DNA of 64,000 nucleotides from Roseovarius sp. EL26 (GCF_900327775.1 NZ_OUMZ01000005.1:248001-312000), one strand, 5' to 3'; positions 26,432 to 37,031 are shown, counted from the first letter of the stretch. Translations and numbers: made by a program. The notes: generated from the sequence alone by a model not told the origin.

Positions 26432-29392
26432 TTATTTCCCTTTGCTGGTCAGCGCGGCGTCGACCAGCGCTTCTTGTTGTGCTTTGTGTTGTGCAGCCAG
26501 GCCCGTGGCGGGCGAGGCAGAGGCGGCGCGGCCGGCATATTCGGCGCGGGTGTTTTTGGCTTTGATCCGTTGCAGGACCCATTCGATGTTGGGTTCAATA
26601 AAGGACCATGCGCCTTGGTTTTTCGGCTCTTCCTGACACCAGACAAACTCGGCGCCTTTGAAGCGGCTGAGTTCGTTGACCATGGAGATGGCGGGGAACG
26701 GATAGAACTGTTCCAGACGCATCAGGTAGACATCATCAAGGCCGCGTTTGTCGCGTTCTTCCAGCAGATCAAAGTAGACCTTGCCCGAGCACATGACGAC
26801 GCGTTTGATTTTGTCATCCTTGACCAGTTCAGTGTCGGAGTGGCCCTTTTGGGCGTCATCCCACAGCACGCGGTGGAAGCTGGAGCCCGTGGTGAAGTCT
26901 TCGGCGTCTGAGACGCAAAGCTTGTGACGCAGCAGTGATTTGGGCGTCATCATGATCAGCGGCTTGCGGAAGGTGCGGTGCATCTGGCGGCGCAGAATGT
27001 GGAAGTAGTTCGCCGGTGACGTACAGTTTGCCACGATCCAGTTGTCGCCGCCGCACATTTGCAGGAACCGTTCCAAACGTGCCGAGGAGTGTTCTGGGCC
27101 TTGGCCTTCGAACCCGTGCGGCAGCAGGCAGACAAGGCCTGACATGCGCAGCCATTTGCTTTCGCCTGAGCTGATGAACTGGTCAAACATGATCTGCGCG
27201 CCGTTGGCGAAGTCGCCAAACTGCGCCTCCCACAGGGTCAGCGCGTTGGGTTCGGCCAGCGTGTAGCCGTACTCAAAGCCCAGCACCGCATATTCCGAGA
27301 GCATCGAGTCGATGACCTCGTACTGCGCTTGACCCTCGCGGATGTTGTTTAGGGGATAATAACGCTCTTCGGTTTCCTGGTTGATCAGACCGGAATGACG
27401 TTGGCTGAACGTACCGCGGGTACAGTCCTGGCCGGACAGACGAACCGGGTAACCTTCGAGCTGGAGCGATCCAAAGGCCATGGCTTCGGCTGTGGACCAG
27501 TCAAAACCAGTGCCGCTTTCGAACATTTTGGCTTTGGTATCGAGCAGGCGTGCAACGGTCTTGTGCAGCGGGAAGCCTTCGGGTGCCGAGGAGAGGGATT
27601 TCCCAATCTCGGCCATGGTTTCGGGCTTCATTGCTGTTTCGCCGCGCTGGTAATCCTCGTCCTTTTTATCGAGATGTGACCACTTACCATCGAGCCAGTC
27701 GGCCTTGTTGGGGCGGTATTCTTTTCCGATCTCAAACTCATCCGCCAGATGCGCCTGAAAGGCGGTTTTCATGTCTTCGATCTCGCCTTCGGGCATCAAA
27801 CCGTCTTTGACAAGGCGATCACTATAAAGGCTAAGAGTGGTCTTTTGCTTTTTGATCTTCTTGTACATGATCGGGTTGGTGAACATGGGCTCGTCGCCCT
27901 CGTTATGGCCAAACCGACGGTAGCAGATGATATCGAGAACCACGTCTTTGTGGAACTTCTGGCGGAATTCGGTGGCCACTCTGGCCGCGTGAACCACCGC
28001 CTCTGGATCGTCGCCGTTGACGTGGAAAATCGGCGCTTCCACCATCAACGCGATATCCGTTGGGTAGGGGCTGGAACGGCTGAAATGCGGCGCGGTGGTG
28101 AAACCGATCTGGTTGTTCACCACGATATGCATGGTGCCGCCGGTTTTGTGACCCTTGAGACCCGACAGACCAAAACATTCAGCCACAACACCTTGACCGG
28201 CAAAAGCTGCATCACCGTGCAGCAGGATCGGCAGAACTTTGATCCGGTCTGTGTCGCCCATTTGGTCCTGTTTGGCGCGGGCTTTGCCGATCACCACAGG
28301 GTTCACCGCCTCTAGGTGGCTGGGATTGGCGGTCAGGGACAGGTGGACCTTGTTACCATCAAATTCGCGGTCAGAGGACGCACCAAGGTGATATTTAACA
28401 TCACCTGAGCCATCGACATCTTCGGGCTTAAAGCTGCCACCCTGAAATTCGTTGAAAATGGCGCGGTAGGGTTTGCCCATGACGTTGGCCAGCACCGACA
28501 GACGACCCCGGTGGGGCATGCCGATGATGATGTCTTGCACGCCGAGCGAGCCACCACGTTTGATGATTTGCTCCATCGCCGGGATCAGGCTTTCGCCGCC
28601 ATCCAGGCCGAAACGTTTGGTGCCCATATATTTGACGTGCAGGTATTTCTCAAAACCCTCGGCCTCAACCATCTTGTTGAGGATCGCCTTGCGGCCTTGG
28701 TGGGTGAAACGGATTTCTTTGTCAAAACCTTCGATCCGCTCCTTGAGCCAGTTGGCCTGTTCTGGATCGGAAATATGCATGTATTGCAGGGCAAATGTGC
28801 CGCAATAGGTGCGGCGTACAATCCCAAGGATCTCACGCATGGAGGCCATTTCAAGCCCCAATACATTGTCGATAAAGATCGGGCGATCCATGTCTTCGCG
28901 AGCGAAGCCGTAGGATTTGGGGTCCAACTCGGGGCGGAAGGGTTTTTCAAACAGATCCAGTGGGTCGAGATTGGCGATCAGGTGACCACGGATCCGGTAG
29001 GCGCGGATCAGCATCAGCGCCCGGACGCTATCCAGTACGGCGCGTTTGATGGCGTCATCGGAAACGTCTACACCTGCGGCTTCGGCCTTGGCTTTAATCT
29101 TCTTGCCAGCATCCTTCGCCTCGGGGGCGGCAGGGTATTCGCCGTTCAGCGCGCCGGTGATGTCATCCATCGGCTCTGGCGGCCAGTCGGCGCGACCCCA
29201 AGACGGGCCCGCAGCCTCGGCCGTAACTGAGCCCTGATCATCGCCAAGCTGTGCAAAAAAAGCTTGCCAGGCCTCGTCTACCGCATTGGGGTCATTGGCG
29301 TATCGGGCATAAAGCTGCTCCAGATACTCTGCGTTGTGCCCCTGCATGAAGGAAGAGGCATGAAACTGGTCGTTGGAGGATTGGTCGGTCAT
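26432..29392 (-). CDS. sucA: 2-oxoglutarate dehydrogenase E1 component
   Basis: A full-length 986-residue E1: N-terminal E2-binding segment with YLEQLYARYANDPNAVDEAW, IIGMPHRGRLSVLANVMGKP (conserved His contact), the thiamine diphosphate motif GDAAFAGQGVVAE to VVNNQIGFTT, and GTFSQRHSGL in the transketolase domain. It decarboxylates 2-oxoglutarate and passes succinyl to the SucB lipoyl domains. The four-base gap to sucB and 12-base gap to the preceding methyltransferase gene put all three on one transcript. Confidence 0.97.
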   Translation of the reverse strand: MTDQSSNDQFHASSFMQGHNAEYLEQLYARYANDPNAVDEAWQAFFAQLGDDQGSVTAEAAGPSWGRADWPPEPMDDITGALNGEYPAAPEAKDAGKKIKAKAEAAGVDVSDDAIKRAVLDSVRALMLIRAYRIRGHLIANLDPLDLFEKPFRPELDPKSYGFAREDMDRPIFIDNVLGLEMASMREILGIVRRTYCGTFALQYMHISDPEQANWLKERIEGFDKEIRFTHQGRKAILNKMVEAEGFEKYLHVKYMGTKRFGLDGGESLIPAMEQIIKRGGSLGVQDIIIGMPHRGRLSVLANVMGKPYRAIFNEFQGGSFKPEDVDGSGDVKYHLGASSDREFDGNKVHLSLTANPSHLEAVNPVVIGKARAKQDQMGDTDRIKVLPILLHGDAAFAGQGVVAECFGLSGLKGHKTGGTMHIVVNNQIGFTTAPHFSRSSPYPTDIALMVEAPIFHVNGDDPEAVVHAARVATEFRQKFHKDVVLDIICYRRFGHNEGDEPMFTNPIMYKKIKKQKTTLSLYSDRLVKDGLMPEGEIEDMKTAFQAHLADEFEIGKEYRPNKADWLDGKWSHLDKKDEDYQRGETAMKPETMAEIGKSLSSAPEGFPLHKTVARLLDTKAKMFESGTGFDWSTAEAMAFGSLQLEGYPVRLSGQDCTRGTFSQRHSGLINQETEERYYPLNNIREGQAQYEVIDSMLSEYAVLGFEYGYTLAEPNALTLWEAQFGDFANGAQIMFDQFISSGESKWLRMSGLVCLLPHGFEGQGPEHSSARLERFLQMCGGDNWIVANCTSPANYFHILRRQMHRTFRKPLIMMTPKSLLRHKLCVSDAEDFTTGSSFHRVLWDDAQKGHSDTELVKDDKIKRVVMCSGKVYFDLLEERDKRGLDDVYLMRLEQFYPFPAISMVNELSRFKGAEFVWCQEEPKNQGAWSFIEPNIEWVLQRIKAKNTRAEYAGRAASASPATGLAAQHKAQQEALVDAALTSKGK

Positions 29393-29404
29393 GGTCGTTT
29401 CCTT

Positions 29405-30376
29405 CTATGCCGTTTCGTGTGGTGCCGAAGCAATGATGCGTACGGAATCATATTTATGTTTGTCATGGGTGAATGCGGTTTTGAGCAGATACATTGCACG
29501 CGCCAGAAATCCGCTTCGTTTTGGTAGATTGAACAGCTCTGCTATTCCGTCCTGTTCTTTGAACCAGCCCGAGCCGAACTGGCGGGAATAACCAGCGTAT
29601 TCGATGCGAGGGGCATCAAAACCGTTTGTGCTGGCGATGGCGGCCAGACTTTTGTGGGTGAAAAAGTTCAGATGACGCGGAACATCCAGCCAAAGCCAGG
29701 CTGCGCCATAAAAAGCCCTGCCGGCGCATTCGTTGTTGGGAACTTCTACCACCAGCATGCCACCGGGCCGCAGAAGTTTGCGGCAATTCTGGATGGCAAG
29801 GGCGGGGTCCAGGCAATGCTCAAGAACGTGATGCATAAAGATGCAGTCAAATTGACCGGGCTTAAGTGAATTTGGCAGGTTTTCAGCGGTGCCTTCTAAC
29901 ACATTCAGGCCCCGTCTGGATGTTTCGGCAATCGCGTTTACATCGGGTTCAACGCCAATACAGTTATGACCCAGAGATTGCACACGCTCTAGCTTGCCAC
30001 CACCACCACATCCGATTTCAAGGAAATCGCGCGGAGAGGGGCCGAGCAAGTTTTGCCACCAGTCGATGTCAGTGTGGGCGCTGTGGTCGAATTTGCAAGA
30101 CAGCCGGTGGATGATCTTGCTGCCCAACGACTGTTTCGGGTTTGCCGAGTGTTCGGCTGTTTGGCCATGAGTGTAGTAGTTGTCGACATTATAAAAGTCA
30201 GGGATATCTTCCAGCGCAGGCCGGGGCAGTAACTGGCCAAAGGCGTGGCTTTGATCCCAGTAAACCTGAAACGGGCGTTGCGCGACGGGACCGACCCGCC
30301 AGTCACCGGGAAAATCCGCCCACAGGGAGACGCCTGCAGAGGATCGATCAACCGAGGAGAAGGACGCGGTTTGCAT
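29405..30376 (-). CDS. Class I SAM-dependent methyltransferase inserted between sucD and sucA
   Basis: The 323-residue protein has a SAM-binding motif I FLEIGCGGGGKLERV near residue 115, acidic motif GVEPDVNAIAE, FDCIFMHHVLEHCLDP, and LRPGGMLVVEVPNN, typical of Methyltransf_11/23-type enzymes that often methylate lipids, sugars or small molecules. The N-terminal 90 residues (PFQVYWDQSHAFGQLLPRP) are not part of the core fold. It sits 12 bases upstream of sucA, where no such gene is usually found, and after a hairpin that follows sucD. The substrate is unknown. Confidence 0.82.
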   Translation of the reverse strand: MQTASFSSVDRSSAGVSLWADFPGDWRVGPVAQRPFQVYWDQSHAFGQLLPRPALEDIPDFYNVDNYYTHGQTAEHSANPKQSLGSKIIHRLSCKFDHSAHTDIDWWQNLLGPSPRDFLEIGCGGGGKLERVQSLGHNCIGVEPDVNAIAETSRRGLNVLEGTAENLPNSLKPGQFDCIFMHHVLEHCLDPALAIQNCRKLLRPGGMLVVEVPNNECAGRAFYGAAWLWLDVPRHLNFFTHKSLAAIASTNGFDAPRIEYAGYSRQFGSGWFKEQDGIAELFNLPKRSGFLARAMYLLKTAFTHDKHKYDSVRIIASAPHETA

Positions 30377-30485
30377 GTGTTACCTTTCTGATTTGCTACG
30401 TTCGGGGAACGTGGCGCATTTACGAAAGCATGTTGTGGTCACTTCTGCCTGACTCATTATGAACTCGTTGCCGTATCACTGTAAG

Positions 30486-30513
30486 CATAAGCCGGGCAGG
30501 GACCCGGCTTATG
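30486..30513. terminator. Perfect hairpin after sucD
   Basis: An 11-bp perfect stem (CATAAGCCGGG with CCCGGCTTATG around a 6-base loop) lies 17 bases beyond the sucD stop on the minus strand. No T-run follows, so it may be an attenuator, processing site or stabilising stem between the sucCD and sucAB parts of the block. Confidence 0.65.
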
Positions 30514-30530
30514 GAATGTTATATTTGCGA

Positions 30531-31412
30531 TCACCCAATCGCCTCAAGCATCGCTTCGCCAAGGCCAGCAGGGCTGTCTGCGACGACGATGCCTGCGGCG
30601 CGCATGGCTTCGATCTTGTCATCAGCGCCACCTTTGCCACCGGCAACGATTGCACCAGCGTGGCCCATGCGACGGCCCGGAGGGGCGGTGCGGCCAGCGA
30701 TGAAGCCCGCGACGGGTTTTGAGCGACCTTTCTTGGCCTCATCAATCAGGAACTGTGCGGCTTCTTCCTCGGCTGAGCCGCCGATTTCGCCGATCATGAT
30801 GATGCTTTGGGTTTCATCATCCGCGAGGAACCATTCCAGCACGTCGATATGCTCGGTGCCTTTGATCGGGTCACCGCCGATGCCTACGCAAGTTGATTGT
30901 CCCAAACCCACATCCGATGTCTGTTTCACCGCCTCGTAAGTTAAGGTGCCGGAACGCGATACAACACCCACGCTCCCGCGTTTGTGAATGTGGCCGGGCA
31001 TGATGCCGATTTTGCAGGCGTCTGGCGTGATGATGCCGGGGCAGTTGGGGCCGATCAGGATGGATTTGCTATCCTCCAACGCGCGTTTGACACGTTGCAT
31101 GTCGAGCACTGGAATGCCTTCGGTGATGGCAATGATCAGCTCCATCTCGGCGTCAATCGCCTCGAGAATTGAATCCGCGGCGAATGGGGGCGGAACATAG
31201 ATGACCGATGCGTTGGCGGAGGTGGTGTGTTTCGCCTCGTGCACGCTGTCAAAGACCGGGAGGTCCAGATGCGTTTGCCCACCCTTTCCGGGGGTGACCC
31301 CACCAACCATTTGCGTGCCATATGCGATGGCCTGTTCCGAGTGAAAGGTCCCCTGCGAGCCGGTCAGGCCCTGACAGATGACTTTGGTGTTTTTGTCTAC
31401 GAGGACTGCCAT
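30531..31412 (-). CDS. sucD: Succinyl-CoA synthetase alpha subunit
   Basis: The 293-residue subunit starts [15 protein letters not shown] at ATG 31412, preceded by AAGGAG. It has the CoA-binding [26 protein letters not shown], and the phosphohistidine segment [13 protein letters not shown] (His near residue 251). It forms a complex with SucC that converts succinyl-CoA to succinate with nucleotide triphosphate formation. A small lipoprotein gene separates it from sucC, which is unusual. Confidence 0.97.
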   Translation of the reverse strand: MAVLVDKNTKVICQGLTGSQGTFHSEQAIAYGTQMVGGVTPGKGGQTHLDLPVFDSVHEAKHTTSANASVIYVPPPFAADSILEAIDAEMELIIAITEGIPVLDMQRVKRALEDSKSILIGPNCPGIITPDACKIGIMPGHIHKRGSVGVVSRSGTLTYEAVKQTSDVGLGQSTCVGIGGDPIKGTEHIDVLEWFLADDETQSIIMIGEIGGSAEEEAAQFLIDEAKKGRSKPVAGFIAGRTAPPGRRMGHAGAIVAGGKGGADDKIEAMRAAGIVVADSPAGLGEAMLEAIG

Positions 31413-31467
31413 GTGGCGTTCTCCTTTGAAAAATTGTGTCGGGCAACAAAGCCCTTGGATGATCGGG

Positions 31468-31884
31468 TCAAGATGTGACGCCGACCTGAAATGTGCCTTC
31501 CTCGACTGTGCCGTCTTTGCCACCGACGAATGTCAGAGGCCCGTTGGGATAATCGGGGAATTGCGTGAGAATGGTGTCTGGAACCTGTTGCGCGCTGCCA
31601 AAACGGGACTGCAAGTCCTGAAGTACATCAACGCCAGCCGAAGGACGCGCCCGCATAGTGCAGGCTTGCCGCCCGCCGGGGGCTGTGCCGCGGTCAAACA
31701 TGACCGCGCCACCTGTAGGATCTGCAGCGTTGTTGATGCAGACTTGGCGAAAGGCATTCATCGCCTGATCCATCGAGACCTCTGGCAAGGCGCGGATGCT
31801 ATCGGCTTTGATCGATGACTTTCCTGCGCAGGCGCCAACGGCGGCAATGATGCTCAGGCCAAGAAGTGTTTTGGTCAGATGCAA
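31468..31884 (-). CDS. Small lipoprotein of unknown function inside the suc operon
   Basis: The 138-residue product begins [19 protein letters not shown], a signal peptide ending in a plausible lipobox (VGAC, Cys 19). The mature part contains two more Cys (QVCINNAAD and QACTMRARP) that could pair in the periplasm, and no domain I recognise. It starts four bases after the sucC stop and ends 55 bases before sucD, so it is cotranscribed with both. A second lipoprotein sits in the same position type inside the sdh operon. Confidence 0.75.
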   Translation of the reverse strand: MHLTKTLLGLSIIAAVGACAGKSSIKADSIRALPEVSMDQAMNAFRQVCINNAADPTGGAVMFDRGTAPGGRQACTMRARPSAGVDVLQDLQSRFGSAQQVPDTILTQFPDYPNGPLTFVGGKDGTVEEGTFQVGVTS

Positions 31885-31888
31885 CGTT

Positions 31889-33082
31889 TTAACCCTTCAC
31901 CGCTTTCACGATCTTTTCGGCGCCGTCTTTGAGGTCGTCGGCGGCGATGACGTCAACGTCGGAGTTGTTGATGATCGCTTTGCCTTCTTCCACTTTGGTG
32001 CCTTCCAGACGGACAACGAGGGGGACTTGCAGGCCCACTTCTTTGACTGCAGCGACGACGCCTTCGGCAATCACATCGCAGCGCATGATGCCGCCGAAGA
32101 TGTTCACAAGGATGCCTTTGACCTGCGGGTCAGAGGTGATGATCTTGAACGCCTCGGTCACCTTTTCTTTGGTCGCACCGCCGCCCACATCAAGGAAGTT
32201 AGCAGGTTCTGCGCCATAGAGTTTGATGATGTCCATAGTAGCCATCGCCAGACCAGCACCGTTGACCATGCAGCCGATCTCGCCGTCCAGAGCGATATAG
32301 TTGAGGTCGTATTTCGAGGCCTCGAGCTCTTTAGGGTCTTCTTCGGTCACGTCGCGCAGTTCTGCGATGTCGCGGTGGCGGTAGACGGCGTTGCTGTCAA
32401 AACCCATCTTGGCATCAAGGCATTTGAGGTCACCTTTGTCGGACAAGATCAGCGGGTTGATCTCGAGCATCTCCATGTCTTTTTCCAAGAACATTTTGTA
32501 GAGCGTGCCCATCAGGTTAACACATTGTTTGATCTGTGCACCCTCAAGGCCCAGCATGAACGCAATGCGGCGGCCGTGGAATGCCTGATATCCGGTTGCC
32601 GGATCAACCGAGAAGCTGAGGATTTTCTCAGGAGTGCTCTCGGCGACTTCTTCAATGTCCATGCCGCCTTCGGTCGAGGCAACAAAGCTGACGCGCGAGG
32701 AACCGCGATCAACCAGCAGGGCGAGGTAAAACTCTTTTGAAATACCGGCGCCATCTTCGATATAGACGCGGTTGACTTGTTTGCCGGCGGGGCCGGTTTG
32801 TTTTGTGACCAGCGTACGGCCTAGCATTTTCTTGGCTTCGTCGGCGGCTTCTTCAACCGATTTGGCAAGGCGAACCCCGCCTTCTTCGCCGGCGCCAGCT
32901 TCCTTAAAGGTGCCCTTGCCGCGACCACCTGCGTGGATCTGCGCCTTGACCACCCAAAGAGGGCCATCCATTTCGCCGGCTGCTGTTTTGGCTTCTTCGG
33001 CCCGTAGAACGACGCGCCCGTCAGAAACTGGTGCGCCATAAGAGCGAAGCAAAGCCTTCGCCTGATACTCGTGGATATTCAT
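31889..33082 (-). CDS. sucC: Succinyl-CoA synthetase beta subunit
   Basis: A 397-residue protein with an N-terminal ATP-grasp domain starting [43 protein letters not shown], and the C-terminal [12 protein letters not shown] and [11 protein letters not shown] ligand-binding segments. ATG 33082 is the conventional start; a TTG one codon upstream is unlikely. It is the first gene of the sucC-lipoprotein-sucD run, and two TGTGATCACA palindromes lie 107-137 bases upstream. Confidence 0.97.
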   Translation of the reverse strand: MNIHEYQAKALLRSYGAPVSDGRVVLRAEEAKTAAGEMDGPLWVVKAQIHAGGRGKGTFKEAGAGEEGGVRLAKSVEEAADEAKKMLGRTLVTKQTGPAGKQVNRVYIEDGAGISKEFYLALLVDRGSSRVSFVASTEGGMDIEEVAESTPEKILSFSVDPATGYQAFHGRRIAFMLGLEGAQIKQCVNLMGTLYKMFLEKDMEMLEINPLILSDKGDLKCLDAKMGFDSNAVYRHRDIAELRDVTEEDPKELEASKYDLNYIALDGEIGCMVNGAGLAMATMDIIKLYGAEPANFLDVGGGATKEKVTEAFKIITSDPQVKGILVNIFGGIMRCDVIAEGVVAAVKEVGLQVPLVVRLEGTKVEEGKAIINNSDVDVIAADDLKDGAEKIVKAVKG

Positions 33083-33189
33083 CAACCTATCCCGTGTTGC
33101 TGCGATGTATTTCGATATACTTGCAGGATTGTTCGGGGAATAAAGGGTTTTTTTATTATTTTTACCAATTTCAGGATAAAGATCAATTT

Positions 33190-33219
33190 TGTGATCACAC
33201 GAAAATGCCTGTGATCACA
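33190..33219. promoter_or_regulatory. Tandem TGTGATCACA operator upstream of sucC
   Basis: Two exact copies of the 10-bp palindrome TGTGATCACA occupy 33190-33199 and 33210-33219, start-to-start distance 20 bp (about two helical turns). They lie 107-137 bases upstream of the sucC start, between it and the ligase-like gene. The same arrangement occurs upstream of sdhC. The perfect dyad symmetry and shared spacing point to a dimeric regulator that binds both sites cooperatively; which protein is not evident. Confidence 0.7.
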
Positions 33220-33334
33220 TTGGGTGGCGGGGGGAGAGAATCATCACAGGCAACGCATGTGATTGATGCAGGTTTTCCCGAAATCTTGGGGTTGCAGCGT
33301 TATTGGCGGCGGTTGGTAGATATCGACCGGTAGA

Positions 33335-34234
33335 TTAACGATCCAAAGAGGCATCCTGAATCATCCACTCACACAGTTGAGGGAAACCCATACCGCAATG
33401 GGCGGCATGCAATCCGGAATATGAATTTCTGCGAAATCCGGGCTGAGAATTCAGCTCAAGAATGTAGAGCCCGTCAGCACCGCGGCTTTCATCCCAGCGA
33501 AAATCGGTTCGGGTCAGGCCGCGGCACCCCAAGGCTTTGTGCCCTGCGAGGGCAAGCTCCAGCAGGCGTTCTTCAATCTTGTCTGGAAGCTGTGCAGGTA
33601 CGGTGTGATTTTCGGCCGCATGATGGTATTTGGTGATGTAATCATTCATCCCTTCAATTTCGAACTGACTAACGGCTAACGCCCGATCCCCCAAAACACT
33701 GGCGGTTAATTCGCGGCCGGGAATGTATTCTTCAACCATAAATATATCTCTGCCTTGCTCTTCTATGATAGGGGGAGGGGCGGTGAGATCGTCAATCAGG
33801 TAAAGGCCGCCAAGACTGGAGCCATCATTGTTGGGTTTGACGACATAGGGCGTGCCCATCTGATGCCGGGCTTCGATATCGGCACGATGCACCAATCCGC
33901 CCTTTGGGACCGGTAGCCCGACCTGACGTAACACGGCCTTGCTTTTGTCCTTGTCCATGGCAAGAGCTGTCGCAAGTGTGCCGGAATGCGTATAGGCGAT
34001 GCGCAACAGTTCAAGCACGCCTTGCAGTTCACCTGTCTCGCCCGGGGCACCCAACAAAGCACAAAAAGCTACATCAGGTTTGTAAGCAACAAGATCATTT
34101 ACAAAATCAGCACCGACGTCGAAGGATCGACATTGATGGCCCAGTTCTTTTATGGCCCGTTCTGCTTCGGCCCCGGAACAAAATGACAAATCTCTTTCAA
34201 GGGAACGTCCGCCCGTCATAACTGCAATGCGCAT
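33335..34234 (-). CDS. D-alanine-D-alanine ligase-like ATP-grasp protein
   Basis: The 299-residue protein follows the Ddl fold: GGRSLERDLS (Glu13 matches the substrate Glu of the S-x-E-R-x-V-S motif), YVVKPNNDGSSLG, MVEEYIPGRELTASVLGD, LTRTDFRWDES and LELNSQPGF (metal/substrate residues, usually N-T-x-P-G). The segment that normally reads HGxxGEDG is LGAPGETG here, so the usual His is Leu. It is isolated from cell-wall genes, lying between mdh and sucC. It may be a true Ddl paralogue or a ligase for another pair of substrates. Confidence 0.78.
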   Translation of the reverse strand: MRIAVMTGGRSLERDLSFCSGAEAERAIKELGHQCRSFDVGADFVNDLVAYKPDVAFCALLGAPGETGELQGVLELLRIAYTHSGTLATALAMDKDKSKAVLRQVGLPVPKGGLVHRADIEARHQMGTPYVVKPNNDGSSLGGLYLIDDLTAPPPIIEEQGRDIFMVEEYIPGRELTASVLGDRALAVSQFEIEGMNDYITKYHHAAENHTVPAQLPDKIEERLLELALAGHKALGCRGLTRTDFRWDESRGADGLYILELNSQPGFRRNSYSGLHAAHCGMGFPQLCEWMIQDASLDR

Positions 34235-34361
34235 ATTTACCGAGTTTTTAGAAATAAATTACATCTATAGATTGTAGCGAGAGTTTTTAAATTGGCAACT
34301 GTTTTACCAGCTTTGTCTTGGACGGTGTGTTGTGAGACCGGGCATGCCAAAGGTGTTGTAC

Positions 34362-34398
34362 AAAAAGAAAAGGCGCGCCAGACGGCACGCCTTTAACA
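34362..34398 (-). terminator. Terminator of mdh
   Basis: On the minus strand the stem AAGGCG-GC pairs with GC-GCGCCTT around a short loop and is followed by TTCTTTTT. It begins about 17 bases after the mdh stop, so mdh is probably transcribed separately from the following genes. Confidence 0.85.
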
Positions 34399-34414
34399 AA
34401 AACGTATTGTAAGA

Positions 34415-35533
<1,119 letters not shown>

Positions 35534-35664
35534 TTATCGTGGTGCGGTATCAGAAAGAATTCCCGAATGTGCGGAAAAGAGATACCGTGCCGCCAGTTTA
35601 TGGGCCTCATTTGCGGGTGACTATCGTCATTAGCGAATCTGAAACGAGTCGCTCGTGACAGGGG

Positions 35665-35970
35665 TTACAATTCATTTCCTGTGGCGGGCAGGGCCTCGGC
35701 CAGAGTTTCAAAGGCCTGACCGCTGGCCATCAGGCAAGTTACCCCGTGGGCGTTGGTCGCGGTAATCGTCCAGGTGCCGGATTCGAGTGAGGCAAAAACC
35801 TCTATCATGGTGTTGTTGGCACCGAGTCCTACGGATTGGCGTGTTTCACCGTATTTGCTGGCCAGTTTTTCCAAAACCAGATCGCGTTTCGCGCAGTTTT
35901 GTTGTGCGGTGGCCGTGAGCGCCCAGGCGCATGTCACGGCGGCACTGAAGAGAATCAATCGGGGTGTCAT
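35665..35970 (-). CDS. Small secreted protein of unknown function
   Basis: From ATG 35970 the product is 101 residues with a signal peptide (MTPRLILFSAAVTCAWALTATA, cleavage likely before QQN). The mature protein has two cysteines (QQNCAKRD and GVTCLMASG) about 50 residues apart and no other recognisable feature. It stands alone upstream of mdh and faces away from the malyl-CoA thioesterase gene. A start 12 codons upstream would hide the signal peptide. Confidence 0.72.
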   Translation of the reverse strand: MTPRLILFSAAVTCAWALTATAQQNCAKRDLVLEKLASKYGETRQSVGLGANNTMIEVFASLESGTWTITATNAHGVTCLMASGQAFETLAEALPATGNEL

Positions 35971-36170
35971 TGTTATACCCTTTTCTGAAGCTTGCGTTGC
36001 AGACATTCAAAGCGTGCCGGGCAAGGTCTCAAAACCGGGTTAACCCTAAGAACGTTGGGTCGGATTGAGCGCATATTCTGCGCTGCGGCATATAGGGCTT
36101 GAATTAATCAGGCAAAAAATGCCATTCCTGCGCAAGAAAATTTCTGATGCGACATGGAGAGGACAGCCAG

Positions 36171-37031
36171 ATGGATAGCAGCACCCACCCGTTTCGCTCG
36201 GTTTTGTATATCCCCGGATCGAAAGAACGGGCCTTGGATAAGGCGCGCAGCCTGCCCGCAGATGCAATCATTTTTGACCTAGAGGATGCTGTGGCACCAG
36301 ATGCCAAGGCCAGCGCACGCGCAACATTGGCCGAGGCCCTGAAAACCGGTGGCTATGGCAAACGCGGCAAGATCGTGCGGATCAACGCGCTGACCACCGA
36401 ATGGGGTTGGCAGGATGTGCGTGCGCTCAAGGATGCGGGTGCGGACGCGATCTTGCTCCCGAAAGTGAATTCTGTCTCAGATGTGGATGTGTTGGCCGAT
36501 CTGGTTGGGCCGAACATGCCGATCTGGACGATGATGGAAACGCCGGTCTCTGTGTTCAACGCGCGCGAGATTGCATCACATCGTCAGGTCGAAGGTCTGG
36601 TCACAGGCACCAATGATCTGACTAAAGATCTGGCCGCGCGGTCGCGTGCGGACCGGCTGCCGTTGATGTTGGCGTTGCAATCCATTGTGATGGCGGCGCG
36701 CGCGGCGCGGATTGTTGCGGTCGATGGGGTCTATAACCGATTTCGGGATGGCGATGGGCTTAAGGCGGAATGTGAGCAGGGGCGCGATCTGGGTTTTGAT
36801 GGCAAGACGCTGATCCATCCGGCACAGATCGAGATTACAAACACTGCCTTTGCGCCAACCAATTCCGAGATCGAACTGGCCGAACGTCAGATCGCCGCCT
36901 ATGAAGAAAGCCAAGCCTCGGGGCAGGGGATTGCCGTGGTTGATGGGCAAATTGTGGAAAATCTGCACGTGGTGGCAGCAAAACGTATTTTGGCCAAGGC
37001 ACAAGCCGTGGCTGACATGGCAGCGGAGTAA
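36171..37031 (+). CDS. mcl2: (3S)-malyl-CoA thioesterase (CitE-like)
   Basis: The 286-residue HpcH/HpaI-family protein has RSVLYIPGSKERALDKA, IIFDLEDAVAP, RINALTTEWGWQDV, and TGTNDLTKDL, matching the Mcl2 type of Rhodobacter, which hydrolyses (3S)-malyl-CoA to malate and is only about 30% similar to Mcl1. In the ethylmalonyl-CoA pathway it completes the apparent malate synthase reaction started by Mcl1. ATG 36171 with GGAGAGGA upstream is chosen over the ATG at 36147. It heads a run with NnrU-like, DUF1737 and mch genes. A general citrate-lyase-beta-like role cannot be excluded. Confidence 0.8.
   Translation: MDSSTHPFRSVLYIPGSKERALDKARSLPADAIIFDLEDAVAPDAKASARATLAEALKTGGYGKRGKIVRINALTTEWGWQDVRALKDAGADAILLPKVNSVSDVDVLADLVGPNMPIWTMMETPVSVFNAREIASHRQVEGLVTGTNDLTKDLAARSRADRLPLMLALQSIVMAARAARIVAVDGVYNRFRDGDGLKAECEQGRDLGFDGKTLIHPAQIEITNTAFAPTNSEIELAERQIAAYEESQASGQGIAVVDGQIVENLHVVAAKRILAKAQAVADMAAE

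Noticed and set aside
25995..26636. An Ala/Ser-rich 213-codon plus-strand frame opposite sucB and sucA ends.
   Set aside because: It spans two conserved genes and its low-complexity sequence reflects the antisense of lipoyl linkers.
28511..29230. A 239-codon plus-strand frame opposite sucA.
   Set aside because: It is a shadow of sucA codon bias with no known domain.
31796..32740. A 314-codon open frame on the plus strand opposite sucC.
   Set aside because: It is fully antisense to a conserved gene, has no family resemblance, and its composition mirrors the sucC codon bias; such shadows are common in GC-rich genomes.
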